NCBI RefSeq assembly: GCF_013009075.1
Contig: NZ_CP053108.1
Span: 434,001 to 498,000, forward strand
Reading direction: 5' to 3'
Origin: Halomonas sp. TA22
GTDB lineage: Bacteria; Pseudomonadota; Gammaproteobacteria; Pseudomonadales; Halomonadaceae
DNA length: 64,000 bases
Made by a program: the position numbers and the translations under genes
Shown: piece by piece, positions 8,967-18,179 of the stretch
Position numbering within the stretch: position 1 is the first letter of the stretch
Layout of the letters: each line of letters opens with the position of its first letter
The notes under the pieces: model-generated
Database searches by the model: none
What the model was told of the DNA's origin: nothing
Seen by the model: only the letters and a program-made list of their open reading frames with translations

Positions 8967-10460
8967 TCAATAATCCTCGTACCAGCTGCGGCCATCCTGG
9001 GTGATCATGGCGATGGAGGCCACCGGCCCCCAGGAGCCCGCAGGGTAGCGACGCGGCGGCATGTCCCGCGCTTCCCAACCAGCAATCAGGTGATCGCACC
9101 ACATCCAGGCATGCTCTACTTCGTCGCGCCTCACGAATAGGTACTGCTGGCCCTTCATTACCTCCAGCAACAAGCGTTCGTAGGCATCGGGGATGCGCGA
9201 CTTGGGAAAGACGCTGTTGAAATCGAGATGCAGCGGCCCCGGGCGCAGTCGCATGCCCTTGTCCAGGCCGCTATCCTTGGTCAGCACCTGCAGCGCGATC
9301 CCCTCCTCGGGCTGCAGGCGGATGATCAGCTTGTTGGCCGCCAGGCTGCGCTGGTCGGGGTCGAAGATATAGTGCGCCTGCTGACGGAAGTTGATCACGA
9401 TCTGCGAAAGCTTCTCCGGCATCCGCTTGCCGGTGCGCAGATAGAATGGCACACCGGCCCAGCGCCAGTTGGCCACCTCGGTCTTCATGGCAACGAAGGT
9501 TTCGGTATGGCTCTCGAGATTGGCCCCCTCCTCTTCCAGATAGCCGGGCACGCTGAGTCCGTAGCTGTTGCCGGAAGTGTACTGGCCGCGTACCACATCA
9601 CGGCCCAGGGCCTCCGCGGTAAACGGCTTGAGGGCCTTGAGCACCTTGACTTTCTCGTCGCGGATGGCGTCGGCATCGAGATTCGACGGCGGATCCATGG
9701 CGATCAGGCAGAGCAGCTGCAGCAGGTGATTCTGCACCATGTCGCGCAGCTGGCCCGCCTTGTCGAAATAGCCCCAGCGCCCTTCAATACCAACCTCCTC
9801 GGCAACGGTGATCTCGACGTGGGAGATATGGTTCTGGTTCCACTGGGTACCGAACAGGGGGTTGGCGAAGCGCAGCGCGATCAGGTTCTGCACGGTCTCC
9901 TTGCCGAGGTAGTGATCGATACGATAGATGCGATCCTCAGGAAAGACCTCGCCTATGGCGTCATTGATCACCTGGGAGGAGTGCAGGTCGGAGCCGATCG
10001 GCTTTTCGACCACGATACGGCTATCGTCGTCCACGCAGCCGCTGCTCTTCAGACAGCCGCAGATGTCTCCGTAAATGCTGGCCGGCACGGCCAGGTAGAT
10101 AATCATCGGATGTGGCGACCCCTTGCGCCACTCGCAGATAGCCTCATACCCGACGCTATCGGTAAACTCGACTTGGGCGTAGTCGATACGTGCCAGGAAT
10201 CGCTCGAGACAGGCTTTCTCGAGCTCACTGGCCTTGACCCGCTTGTGCAAGGCTTCCGAGACGCGTGCCTGGAAGGATGCCGCGTCATATTCGTAGCGGG
10301 CCAGGCCGAGGATGCGTGTTGCCTTGGGCAATAGTCCTTCCCGATCGAGCTGATAGAGAGCGGGATAGAGTTTGCGCAGGGCCAAATCACCCAAGGCACC
10401 GAACAGAGCCAGATCGGCCTCGGTATCGGTTATGCCTGATGATGCGCTCTTATAGGTCAT
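8967..10460 (-). CDS. zwf: Glucose-6-phosphate 1-dehydrogenase
   Basis: It oxidises glucose 6-phosphate to the lactone with NADP (or NAD), feeding the Entner-Doudoroff and pentose phosphate routes. It has 497 residues. The N-terminal coenzyme fingerprint [12 protein letters not shown] lies at about 20-31. The catalytic RIDHYLGKE is at 180-188, and EKPIG precedes it. It is the first gene of zwf-pgl-eda. A 266-bp region with a candidate HexR operator separates it from divergent hexR. Confidence 0.97.
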   Translation of the reverse strand: MTYKSASSGITDTEADLALFGALGDLALRKLYPALYQLDREGLLPKATRILGLARYEYDAASFQARVSEALHKRVKASELEKACLERFLARIDYAQVEFTDSVGYEAICEWRKGSPHPMIIYLAVPASIYGDICGCLKSSGCVDDDSRIVVEKPIGSDLHSSQVINDAIGEVFPEDRIYRIDHYLGKETVQNLIALRFANPLFGTQWNQNHISHVEITVAEEVGIEGRWGYFDKAGQLRDMVQNHLLQLLCLIAMDPPSNLDADAIRDEKVKVLKALKPFTAEALGRDVVRGQYTSGNSYGLSVPGYLEEEGANLESHTETFVAMKTEVANWRWAGVPFYLRTGKRMPEKLSQIVINFRQQAHYIFDPDQRSLAANKLIIRLQPEEGIALQVLTKDSGLDKGMRLRPGPLHLDFNSVFPKSRIPDAYERLLLEVMKGQQYLFVRRDEVEHAWMWCDHLIAGWEARDMPPRRYPAGSWGPVASIAMITQDGRSWYEDY

Positions 10461-10726
10461 GCCACGCTCCCTGGAAACTGGTTAATTTACTGATAAAGTA
10501 TGCCGCCAATGCTCAAGATACATCGTAGGGTGGCTCCTAACACTAAAGCACTATTTGCTTTTCACGTATTGGTGAGCTCGATGCCCCTACTAGGATAACG
10601 AATGAAATGTAGTTTTATCACCACATTAAGACATTCCTTAGTCGGAAGCACTACCCCTGGATGCTCGAGGTCACCTATGCCCTTCGGCAGTGCCACACCC
10701 TTTATTGCACGGAGAGCCCTGTCAAC
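10461..10726. other. Divergent zwf/hexR control region
   Basis: A non-coding stretch of 266 bp between divergent zwf and hexR. It is less GC-rich than its flanks. It contains the HexR-like site at 10606-10627 and the GGAG ribosome site of hexR at 10711-10714. Confidence 0.5.
10606..10627. promoter_or_regulatory. Candidate HexR operator
   Basis: AATGT and ACATT form inverted arms 12 bp apart. Inside, TGTAGTTTTATCACC resembles the TGTARTTTWWTTACA-type HexR sites described for gammaproteobacteria, with two differences near its 3' end. The consensus is from memory; the position between zwf and hexR is the stronger argument. Confidence 0.4.
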
Positions 10727-11593
10727 ATGGCCAGCCATGACCTGATCGAGCGCATTCGCAACCGTCTGGACGAACTCAACCGCTCGGAGCGCAAGGTGGC
10801 CGAGGTCATCCTGCGTGACCCCGCCTCGATCACCAGCATGAGTATCGCCACCCTGGCACAGGCCGCCTTGGTCAGCGAGCCCACCGTCAATCGTTTCTGC
10901 CGCAATTTCGAGGCCAAGGGATACCCCGATTTCAAGATCAAGCTGGCTCAGAGCCTGGCGGGTGGAACGCCCTATATTAGTCGTAGTGTGGAACGCGATG
11001 ACACGACTGCCAACTACAGCGACAAGATATTTGGCGCCACCATCGCTGCTCTCGACGATGCTCGTCGGGCACTGGACGCCTCACGGGTGGAGCGCGCCGT
11101 CAACTACCTGATCCAGGCCAAGCAGATCCACTTCTTCGGTCTCGGCGCCTCGGGTCCTGTCGCCCAGGATGCCCAGCACAAGTTCTTCCGCTTCAACCTG
11201 CCGGTGATGGCCTATGAGGATGTGCTGATGCAGCGCATGGTCGCGGCGTCATCGCATACCGGCGATGTGATCGTGATCATCTCCTATACTGGCAGAACCC
11301 GAGAGCTGGTCGAGATCGCGCGGCTTGCCCGCGACAATGGCGCCGTGGTGCTGGGCATCACCGCCGACGGTTCGCCCCTGGCGGCCGCGTGCAGCGAAAC
11401 GCTGGACGTCACCACCCCGGAAGATACCGATGTGTACATGCCAATGACCTCACGCATCATCCATCTGGCACTGATCGATGTGCTGGCGACGGGCATGACG
11501 CTACGTCGTGGCGAGGAGTTTCTCATGCATCTGAAGAAGATCAAGGAAAGCCTGAAGCCGACGCGCTTCCCCCAGGCGGACCACGATTCCTAG
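10727..11593 (+). CDS. hexR: RpiR-family regulator HexR
   Basis: This is a KDPG-responsive repressor of Entner-Doudoroff and glucose genes. The start ATG 10727 ([10 protein letters not shown]) follows GGAG by 12 bp and gives 288 residues. An upstream extension to 10661 lacks similarity. An N-terminal RpiR helix-turn-helix (about 1-77; [17 protein letters not shown]) is followed by a SIS phosphosugar-binding domain (about 120-260; [18 protein letters not shown] and ISYTGRTRE). Divergence from zwf-pgl-eda matches the known target operon. Confidence 0.93.
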   Translation: MASHDLIERIRNRLDELNRSERKVAEVILRDPASITSMSIATLAQAALVSEPTVNRFCRNFEAKGYPDFKIKLAQSLAGGTPYISRSVERDDTTANYSDKIFGATIAALDDARRALDASRVERAVNYLIQAKQIHFFGLGASGPVAQDAQHKFFRFNLPVMAYEDVLMQRMVAASSHTGDVIVIISYTGRTRELVEIARLARDNGAVVLGITADGSPLAAACSETLDVTTPEDTDVYMPMTSRIIHLALIDVLATGMTLRRGEEFLMHLKKIKESLKPTRFPQADHDS

Positions 11594-11707
11594 CAGCGCT
11601 TGCCAATGCCGGGCATCAGCCGATTACCGAACAACAATAAAACCCGTAGAATGCGCCGGGCAGCCTATCACCCCTGCCCGCTGCTTCGTTTCACTACCGG
11701 AGACATC

Positions 11708-12505
11708 ATGCTCCTCGACAGCTTGCCACGCCGCTTACCGCTCACGCTCGCCATGGTCGGCCTAGGCCTATCCTTTTCACTTCAAGCCTTCGAGATCGAC
11801 GATTTACAGCGACACCTTGCCATTCCCGATTGGCTACATGGCAACTTCGAGCAGCGTCACTGGCTCGAGGAGAGACAGACGCGCCTCTATAGCGATGGTC
11901 GTTTCCTTTACCAGCGTGGCCAGCAGTTGGTCTTGCACTTCGTCACGCCGGAAGAGGAGGTAGTGATACTGCACCGTGCTCAAGAGGGCGATGAAGCTCA
12001 GACGGGCGGGACGCTTCCCCAAGAAGACAATGGCACCGATGAGCTGCCTACCCAGACCGAGCTTGGGCATCTGATCGACCTGCTGGGTAGCGATTGGAAC
12101 AGGATGTCTGCCTATTATGCCATGCGCCTCGAAGGCGGGCCGGATGACTGGCAGTTGCTGTTGAGCCCACGCGCACCGGTGCTGGACGCCATGCTCAGCG
12201 ATCTGCGCCTGACCGGTGGGACAAGCTGGGAGCGCTTGGAGCTGAAAGCGCTGAATGGCAACGAGTTGGTAATCGAATTCAGCCAGGTGTCGCCGGCCGT
12301 CGACGAGACGCTGGCGATATTTCTCGGCGAGTGGCTCGCAAGGGACATCGAAGCGAGAGCTATCGATCCCGACGGCGATGAAGAGAGTCTCGAAGAGGAG
12401 CGCATCCAGGATAGCGCTGTAGAGGAAGAGGATGTCATGGCCGAGGAAGTGCCCAGGGAGAGCCTCGAGAGCGAGGAGGAACAAGACGGGGAGAATAGCG
12501 CCTGA
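11708..12505 (+). CDS. LolA-like outer-membrane lipoprotein carrier-related protein with acidic tail
   Basis: 265 residues from ATG 11708, preceded by CCGGAG. Residues 1-25 form a signal peptide (LPLTLAMVGLGLSFSLQAFE). The mature part resembles LolA-fold proteins of the LolA-related family: an early FEQRHWLEERQTRLYSDGRFLY strand pair and a late LRLTGGTSWERLELKALNGN segment. These proteins are distinct from true LolA and their cargo is unknown. The last 50 residues are extremely acidic (Glu/Asp runs), which may reflect haloadaptation. A periplasmic location is inferred. The next gene, 87 bp on, is a small membrane protein. Confidence 0.65.
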   Translation: MLLDSLPRRLPLTLAMVGLGLSFSLQAFEIDDLQRHLAIPDWLHGNFEQRHWLEERQTRLYSDGRFLYQRGQQLVLHFVTPEEEVVILHRAQEGDEAQTGGTLPQEDNGTDELPTQTELGHLIDLLGSDWNRMSAYYAMRLEGGPDDWQLLLSPRAPVLDAMLSDLRLTGGTSWERLELKALNGNELVIEFSQVSPAVDETLAIFLGEWLARDIEARAIDPDGDEESLEEERIQDSAVEEEDVMAEEVPRESLESEEEQDGENSA

Positions 12506-12592
12506 CCTTGCGCTGCACTCAAGTCGGCTCCGCATTGGCCGATAAGCTGTTACCCGGCCCTGATTCGAGTTCGGGAGTGACAGGAGTCCAGC

Positions 12593-13219
12593 ATGAAAGC
12601 CAAGGCGACCCCCTCCGCCACCGCGAGTGTATTGATCGTCTTCGCGACCCTAGGTCTTGGCGCACTGGGCGTGGCGGTAAGCGAGTTGCGCCTGCCGCTC
12701 GACGGCCACGATTTGGCGATGCTCTCCATCATGGCACTGGCACTCGGAATGCTGATGGGTCTGTTGTTACTCGTCGCGACCCTGATGGCAGGCCTGGGCG
12801 CCCAACATCAGGCCTTGGCACGCAGCATCGCCACCCAGAGCCGCCAGCTTCAAGCCGCGGAAACCGCGCAGTTGATGGAGCGTTTCGTGCATCAAGCCGA
12901 AGCGCTGCTCGACAAGGAGAGCCTGGACCCCAACAAGCGCAGCGTGCTGCGCTGCCTGGCGGTGGATGCCCTGCGTGGCAATACCGGACGCGGCGATCCC
13001 AACATCTCGCGGCTGGGCCGGCTCTTCGAGTGGCTGGCCAACGAGGCCGAGGCAGCGCAGGCCGACACGACGCGAATGCGCCTGATCGACCCGGTACTGC
13101 GCCAGTATGCCGAGATTGCCGAGCAGCTCTGCCAGGTAGGCGAGTCGGATGCCGAGCGGCTGGCAGTGTTCCTGCGCTACCAGCCGATGCGGGTGACAAC
13201 CAAGGAGGAGGCGCGCTAG
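12593..13219 (+). CDS. Hypothetical inner-membrane protein with two N-terminal helices
   Basis: 208 residues that I do not recognise. Two hydrophobic helices (about 10-28 and 42-68) are followed by a long soluble, largely helical region starting AQHQALARSIATQSRQL with coiled-coil character. A LysR-, Usp- or kinase-type motif is not seen. The start at 12593 follows GGAG with a suitable gap (ACAGGAGTCCAGC). It points toward a convergent universal stress gene 21 bp away, so it is probably monocistronic or follows the LolA-like gene. Confidence 0.7.
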   Translation: MKAKATPSATASVLIVFATLGLGALGVAVSELRLPLDGHDLAMLSIMALALGMLMGLLLLVATLMAGLGAQHQALARSIATQSRQLQAAETAQLMERFVHQAEALLDKESLDPNKRSVLRCLAVDALRGNTGRGDPNISRLGRLFEWLANEAEAAQADTTRMRLIDPVLRQYAEIAEQLCQVGESDAERLAVFLRYQPMRVTTKEEAR

Positions 13220-13240
13220 CACGCCTCACTTAGGCTCGGC

Positions 13241-14095
13241 CTAGCGCAGCAGCAGCACGGGCACTGATGCCTTGCGCAGCATCGCGGTAGTGGTACTGCC
13301 AACCAGCAGGTGGCGGATCCGCGAGTGCCCATAAGCCCCCATGATCAGCATATCGAGTGCATGCTCGTGCTGGTACTCGTCGAGCGCCTTGCCAACGCCA
13401 CCGGCGCGAATCTCGCCATGGGCCGTGAAGCCCGCCTCGGCAAGCTCTCCCAGTGCCCAATCCAATTGGGAGCGGGTATCGGCGACATCGGCGCCGACCA
13501 TTACCACATGGCACTCCACCCCCTTGAACAAGGGGATTGCGGCGATCATCTCCACTCCCTTGCGGGTAGTCTTGCTGCCATCGAAGGCGATCATGACCCG
13601 TGTCGGCGCCCGATACTCCCCCGTGACGATCAGTATCGGCCGGTGCAGGCTTCGCACCACTCGCTCCAGGTTGGAGCCCAGGTGCTCGCGGGCCTGATGT
13701 GCCGTCTCACCGCGCTTGCCGATCACCAGTAGACGAATGTCGTTCTCCAGCCCGCTGAGCGTCTCGACCAGCTCGCCGTTGCGCTGCTGGGTTACCGCTT
13801 CGGTCACGCCATGCTCGGCGGCGCGCTGCTTGGCCGCGGCGAGTCTGTGCCGCCCCTGTTCCTGGGCCAGCTTGGTGCGCCGCTCGTCCAGCGTCGCTAG
13901 CTCCTCGAGCAGGTGCTCGCGCGACCCAAGGTCGATATTGCCAGAAAGATTCGCCTCCGCCGTCTGCGGATGGTTGTTGACCACATGCAACAGCGTCAGC
14001 GGCGCATTCAACGCCTGGCTGGCCCAGGCGGCATAATCGCAGACAACAGCCGAGAATTGCGAACCATCGATGGCGGCGATCACTTGTTCGGTCAT
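13241..14095 (-). CDS. Universal stress protein, tandem UspA domains
   Basis: 284 residues from ATG 14095, which has AAGGAA seven bases upstream; a longer frame to 14131 lacks this. Two UspA domains (about 1-145 and 155-284). Both carry nucleotide-binding signatures of the G-x2-G-x9-G-S/T type: VIGKRGE...LGSNLERVV and IMGAYGH...LVGSTTTAML. Tandem-Usp proteins of this kind act as cytoplasmic stress-survival proteins; the exact role is not evident. A 330-bp non-coding gap separates it from the slipin gene. Confidence 0.9.
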   Translation of the reverse strand: MTEQVIAAIDGSQFSAVVCDYAAWASQALNAPLTLLHVVNNHPQTAEANLSGNIDLGSREHLLEELATLDERRTKLAQEQGRHRLAAAKQRAAEHGVTEAVTQQRNGELVETLSGLENDIRLLVIGKRGETAHQAREHLGSNLERVVRSLHRPILIVTGEYRAPTRVMIAFDGSKTTRKGVEMIAAIPLFKGVECHVVMVGADVADTRSQLDWALGELAEAGFTAHGEIRAGGVGKALDEYQHEHALDMLIMGAYGHSRIRHLLVGSTTTAMLRKASVPVLLLR

Positions 14096-14425
14096 GGTCT
14101 TGTTCCTTGCTGGCGTTTCAGAATGGCTCACGTCGAAGCCACATCGAACTGTCTCGTTCTACCGCATGCAGGAGCGCCATAGGCGCAGACGACCCGGAGT
14201 GCCAAGCGGTAATCGCAAAGAGAAAGATCGCGCTAGGGCGGAGCGCAGCCAGACAAGGACATGATAGATAGAGTCGTTGAATTCACGGCATCGATTCCGG
14301 TTCGCGGCGTTCGTTTCTTGCGAGGCTTCGATGCCAAGTGCAAGGTTGCTCCCGGGCCGCGGATTCTACCAGCAAAGCGCCCCTGTGCATCGTCCAGGGG
14401 CCACCGAACAGAAGATGAACAAGCA
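14096..14425. other. Intergenic region upstream of usp and downstream of the slipin gene
   Basis: 330 bp without a supportable gene. The only structure I see is a hairpin at 14379-14401 (GCCCCTG/CAGGGGC, 9-nt loop) placed 25 bp after the slipin stop. It has only a short T-rich tail on the minus strand, so it is a possible weak terminator of nfeD-slipin. The usp promoter should lie between 14100 and 14300, but no clear box stands out. Confidence 0.4.
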
Positions 14426-15244
14426 TCAGGGTGCGGGGATGTCCCCAGACGGTTCCTTGCCGAGTCCCGCTGACGACTCATTGCCGCGTCCCGCCGCCGA
14501 TGCCTTCATGTGCTTGAAGGCCTCCATGATATCCATCGGCAGCGGAAAGACGATGGTGGAGGCGTTCTTGTTGCTCATGTCGCTCATGGTCTGTAGATAG
14601 CGCAATTGCAGCGCCGCGGAATTCTCGGCCATGACGTTGGCCGCCTCGACCAGCTTGCGTGAAGCCTGCAGCTCGCCCTCGGCGTGGATCACCTTGGCGC
14701 GACGCTCACGTTCGGCCTCGGCCTGGCGGGCAATGGCACGAATCATGGTCTCGTTGAGATCGACATGCTTGATCTCGACATTGGCGACCTTGATGCCCCA
14801 CTCCTCTGTCTGGGTATCGATGATCTCCTGAATATCGTCATTGAGCTTGTCGCGTTCGGAGAGCATCTCGTCGAGGTCGTGCTTGCCGAGCACCGAGCGC
14901 AGCGTGGTCTGTGCCAGCTGGCTGGTGGCCACGGAGAAGTTCTCGACCCTGATGATCGCCTTTTCCGGGTCGACAACACGGAAGTAGAGCACCGCATTGA
15001 CCTTGACCGTCACGTTGTCCTGGGAGATGACATCCTGCTCCGGCACGTCCATGGTGATCACGCGCAGGTCCACCACGCTCATTTGCTGGATGCCGGGAAT
15101 CACGATGATCAAGCCCGGCCCCTTCACCGACTGGAAGCGACCCAGGAAGAAAACCACGCCGCGCTTGTACTCCGGCAGAATGCGAATCGACGCCGCCAGG
15201 ATCATTATCACCAGCACGACGGGAACGAGATAGGTGATCAACAT
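14426..15244 (-). CDS. Slipin (SPFH/band 7 family protein)
   Basis: 272 residues from ATG 15244, which follows AAGGAG by 7 bp. One N-terminal transmembrane segment (about 3-22) precedes an SPFH/band 7 domain ([30 protein letters not shown]) and a C-terminal coiled coil rich in [11 protein letters not shown]. Slipins oligomerise in ordered membrane patches. They are normally encoded beside an NfeD-family membrane protease, as here, and the protease is thought to process or regulate them. The gene lies 58 bp after the nfeD stop. Confidence 0.93.
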   Translation of the reverse strand: MLITYLVPVVLVIMILAASIRILPEYKRGVVFFLGRFQSVKGPGLIIVIPGIQQMSVVDLRVITMDVPEQDVISQDNVTVKVNAVLYFRVVDPEKAIIRVENFSVATSQLAQTTLRSVLGKHDLDEMLSERDKLNDDIQEIIDTQTEEWGIKVANVEIKHVDLNETMIRAIARQAEAERERRAKVIHAEGELQASRKLVEAANVMAENSAALQLRYLQTMSDMSNKNASTIVFPLPMDIMEAFKHMKASAAGRGNESSAGLGKEPSGDIPAP

Positions 15245-15302
15245 GGCTCTACTCCTTGTCTGACCTTGTCTGTTGCGGTTGATGTTCGAATGATCATCCT
15301 GG

Positions 15303-16757
15303 TCACCTTGCTTTGGGCGCAGGCATCGACTCCTCGGGAACCACATCGACGACCAGGCCGTCGAGCGTGGTGACGATGAGCACCTGCCCCTTGTGCACCG
15401 GTACTGACGAGCGCGCCTTCCAGCTCTCGCCATGCAGCCTGACGCGCCCCTCGCGCTGGAAGTCGCCCAGCGCCACGGCCCGCGAGCCGATCAGCTCCTC
15501 GCGTCCCGTTCGGGCGCGACGCTTGCGCAGCCCCATGAAGCGCGTCACGGTCCACAGCATGAAGCCGGCGGCCAGCAATGCCACGCCCGCGATCATCGGC
15601 AGCGAAATCGCCAGGTTGTCGGCATCCATCAGGATCACCGAGCCGATCACGAAGGCGACGATACCGCCGACTCCAAGTATCCCGAAGCTCGGCATGAGCG
15701 CCTCGCCCACCATCAGGGCCAACCCCGCCAGGATCAGCGCCAGGCCGGCGTAGTTGATCGGCAGCACCTGAAAGGCAAACAGCGCAAGGATCAAAGAGAT
15801 GGCACCGATGGTGCCGGGAATCAGGCTGCCCGGGCTTGCCAGCTCGAAGATCAAGCCGTAGAAGCCGATGATCATCAGGAAATAGGCCACGTTGGGGTTG
15901 GTGATCACCGCCAGCAACTGGGTGCGCCAATCCGGGGCCAGGCGCTCAATGGCGAGTTCGCCGGTATCGAGCACTCGCTCGCCACGTGCCATGACCACAC
16001 TGCGACCATCGATCTGCTCAAGCAGGTCATCGATGTCGCTTGCCACCACGTCGATCACCCCAAGCTCCAGTGCCTGGCGCGAGGTCAGGTTGACCGCCTC
16101 GCGCACGGCTTCCTCGGCCCAGTCGGCGTTACGCCCATGGCGCTCGGCCAGCCCGCGAATGTAGGAGACGGCATCCTCAAGCACCTTGCGTTCCATGGCG
16201 CTCTCGCCACGCCGGGTGGACGGCGCGTCGCCACTCGCCTCATCAGGTGCCGGCTCCTCTGCCCCCTCACCGCCCTCGGTAGGCTCGCTCTCGTCATCAT
16301 CTTCGCCGATGCCGGGAAAGCCGCCCCCACCACCTATCTGCACCGGCGTGGCGGAGCCCAGGTGGGTGGCCGGCGCCATGGCCGCCACGTGACTGGCATA
16401 GAGCAGGTAGGTGCCGGCACTGGCCGCCCGCGCGCCACTCGGCGAGACATAGATGGCGATCGGCACCGACGAGCCCAGCATGGTGCGGATCATGTCGCGC
16501 ATCGAGGCGTCGAGCCCGCCTGGGGTATCCATCTCGACGATGACGATCTCGACATTGCGCTCACTAGCCTCACGCAGGCTGCGCTGGAAGTAGTCGCTGG
16601 TAGCGGGACCGATGGCTCCCTCGACACTCAGCACCAGGGCGGTGCGCGGCGCCTCCTGAGCATGGGAGTACCAGGCGAGAAGCGTGCCGATCACAAGGGA
16701 CGCCAGACTGAATAGCAACAGCCCCCGGCGATAAGCGGTTCCACGGGTCACGAACAT
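15303..16757 (-). CDS. nfeD: NfeD1b-type membrane serine protease (ClpP-class)
   Basis: 484 residues: signal or anchor segment (about 11-30), a ClpP-like protease domain (38-250), four to five membrane helices (270-410) and a C-terminal OB-fold NfeD domain (about 425-475). The catalytic Ser-Lys dyad is visible as Ser113 in RAASAGT and Lys191 in MERKVLE. Between them lies a Gly-rich, then acidic insertion (about 139-190). This makes the Ser-Lys spacing roughly twice that of the archaeal PH1510 enzyme. The partner slipin follows. Confidence 0.93.
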   Translation of the reverse strand: MFVTRGTAYRRGLLLFSLASLVIGTLLAWYSHAQEAPRTALVLSVEGAIGPATSDYFQRSLREASERNVEIVIVEMDTPGGLDASMRDMIRTMLGSSVPIAIYVSPSGARAASAGTYLLYASHVAAMAPATHLGSATPVQIGGGGGFPGIGEDDDESEPTEGGEGAEEPAPDEASGDAPSTRRGESAMERKVLEDAVSYIRGLAERHGRNADWAEEAVREAVNLTSRQALELGVIDVVASDIDDLLEQIDGRSVVMARGERVLDTGELAIERLAPDWRTQLLAVITNPNVAYFLMIIGFYGLIFELASPGSLIPGTIGAISLILALFAFQVLPINYAGLALILAGLALMVGEALMPSFGILGVGGIVAFVIGSVILMDADNLAISLPMIAGVALLAAGFMLWTVTRFMGLRKRRARTGREELIGSRAVALGDFQREGRVRLHGESWKARSSVPVHKGQVLIVTTLDGLVVDVVPEESMPAPKAR

Positions 16758-16913
16758 GGCTTCCTTCCATTCGCGTGCATGGATGATCTATCGTGATCTC
16801 AGGTTAGACGCTGGGACGCCAATCATCGACTGTCTCAGATCAACAAGTGCCTCGCTCTCACCAAGGTAATGACATGCCTCTGCCCCGCTTTCGCCAGCTG
16901 AGCCTACTTCTGC

Positions 16914-16996
16914 TTCGGCAGCGTCGACCTGATCTGGCTCAACGGCGAAATTTCGCCGCCATGCGCGCCAATGACCTGCTGTTCGCCCCCATCGAC
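16914..16996 (+). pseudogene. Remnant of a YnjB-type ABC substrate-binding protein (frameshifted)
   Basis: In one frame 16914-16949 reads FGSVDLIWLNGE; in the next frame 16949-16996 continues NFAAMRANDLLFAPID. Joined, they reproduce the VDL-W-NGENFAAM-LLFGPF stretch typical of YnjB-family binding proteins. The break is at GGCGAAATTTCG, consistent with loss of one A. In the first frame a stop lies just upstream, and the rest of the gene and the permease ynjC are gone. It is directly followed by an equally truncated ATPase fragment. Confidence 0.6.
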
Positions 16997-17015
16997 ACGA
17001 CATGCAAGGTTCGCC

Positions 17016-17201
17016 ATGAGCCAAGGCTCTCTGGTCCTGAAGGATGTGCGGCTCTCTCTTGGCGAGATGCGGCTGATTGCTCTGAATACCGAGATCGCCC
17101 CCGGCGAGGTGCTCACCGTGATGGGCCCCTCCGGTTCGGGAAAGTCGACCCTGCTGGCCTGGGTGGCGGGATTTCTTTCCCCCGACTTCAAGGCCTGGTG
17201 A
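17016..17201 (+). pseudogene. Truncated YnjD-type ABC transporter ATP-binding protein
   Basis: Sixty-one codons from ATG 17016 encode the N-terminal end of an ABC ATPase: the A-loop region, Walker A GPSGSGKST and AGFLSPDFKA, then TGG TGA. A full subunit would be over 200 residues with Q-loop, signature and Walker B, all absent. The break lies 5 bp from the end of eutC, so it probably marks a recombination junction at the edge of the ectoine-degradation block. Confidence 0.75.
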
Positions 17202-17205
17202 AGCC

Positions 17206-18150
17206 TCAATCAGCGCAAAGGCGCGACAGGGCGAAGTTGGCAATCGCCGTGTCCTGCACCCCGGTACCGGTGAGATCGCACACCGTGATCCCAGCCTCCG
17301 AGACACGCAGCCGCTGGCCTTCGGCGATGACCTTGCCCAGCTCGTAGACAGTGAACGGCGGCGAACCGGCGAACGCCTTGAGTTCGCCATTGTGCTCGCT
17401 CTGGGCACGCGTATCGCAGACGAAGGCGCCTGCGCGGGTCATCACCGACTCGTCGAGTTCGCGCTTCTCCGGGCTGTCCGACCCCATGGCGGTGACATGC
17501 ACACCCTCCGGCAGGTCCTTGCCATGCAGGATCGGCTCCCGCGCCGGCGTGGTGGTGACGACGATGTCGGCACTGGCGCAGGCGGCCTTGACGCTGTCGT
17601 GCACGTTCACTTCGAGCCCCCGGCCACGCAGCATCTCGGCATAGGCCTCGGCCTGCTCGCGGCGGCGCGCCCACACATCGACGCTGGCGATATCGCGCAC
17701 CAGGCGCAGCGCCTCGACCTGCAGTTCGGCCTGTTCGCCGGCACCCAGCACCGCGACACGGCGGCTACCTTCGCGGGATAGATGCTTGGCGGCGATGGCA
17801 CCGGCAAGCGCCGTACGCACCGCGGTCAGATACCCCTCGTCGAAGAGCACCGCATCGACCACCCCAGTCCTTGCCGAGAACACCATCATCAGGCCATTGA
17901 GGCTCGGCAGGCCAAGCTTGGGGTTGTCGAAGAAGCCGGGGCTGACCTTGATCGCGAAGCGCTCGAAGCCGCGAATGTGTGCGGTCTTGACATCGACCTC
18001 GCCATTGGCCTCCTCGATGCTCATCGACAGGATCGGTGGCTGCACCACCTCGCCTCGGCCGAGCGCGGCAAAGCCCGCCTCGACGATGGCCAGGGCTTCG
18101 CTGTCGATCTTCACCGCCGCGGCGATGGCCTCGCGTTGATAGAGCTGCAT
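17206..18150 (-). CDS. eutC: Ectoine-utilisation protein EutC (ornithine cyclodeaminase/mu-crystallin family)
   Basis: 314 residues of the ornithine cyclodeaminase fold. Features are an N-terminal barrel with KVSPGFFDNP, a Rossmann NAD-binding segment VAVLGAGEQAELQ (about 130-142) and a distal VCDLTGTGVQDTAIA. In ectoine-degrading bacteria EutC acts with EutB, probably in handling hydroxyectoine-derived intermediates; the precise chemistry is not certain. ATG 18150 has GGAGAG just upstream. It is the last gene of the cluster, 29 bp after eutB, and ends 5 bp from a broken ABC gene on the other strand. Confidence 0.88.
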   Translation of the reverse strand: MQLYQREAIAAAVKIDSEALAIVEAGFAALGRGEVVQPPILSMSIEEANGEVDVKTAHIRGFERFAIKVSPGFFDNPKLGLPSLNGLMMVFSARTGVVDAVLFDEGYLTAVRTALAGAIAAKHLSREGSRRVAVLGAGEQAELQVEALRLVRDIASVDVWARRREQAEAYAEMLRGRGLEVNVHDSVKAACASADIVVTTTPAREPILHGKDLPEGVHVTAMGSDSPEKRELDESVMTRAGAFVCDTRAQSEHNGELKAFAGSPPFTVYELGKVIAEGQRLRVSEAGITVCDLTGTGVQDTAIANFALSRLCAD

Positions 18151-18179
18151 GATCTCTCCTCTACTTGCAATCGTTTCCT

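Noticed and set aside
12508-13233. A 241-codon frame overlapping the small membrane-protein gene
   Set aside because: The overlapping frame at 12593-13219 has a ribosome site, hydrophobic helices and normal composition; this one is Arg/Gly/Ala-rich noise.
16847-17347. A 166-codon plus-strand frame over the ABC transporter debris
   Set aside because: Its only meaningful stretch is the second half of the broken ynjB fragment; it runs into eutC antisense and is not an intact gene.
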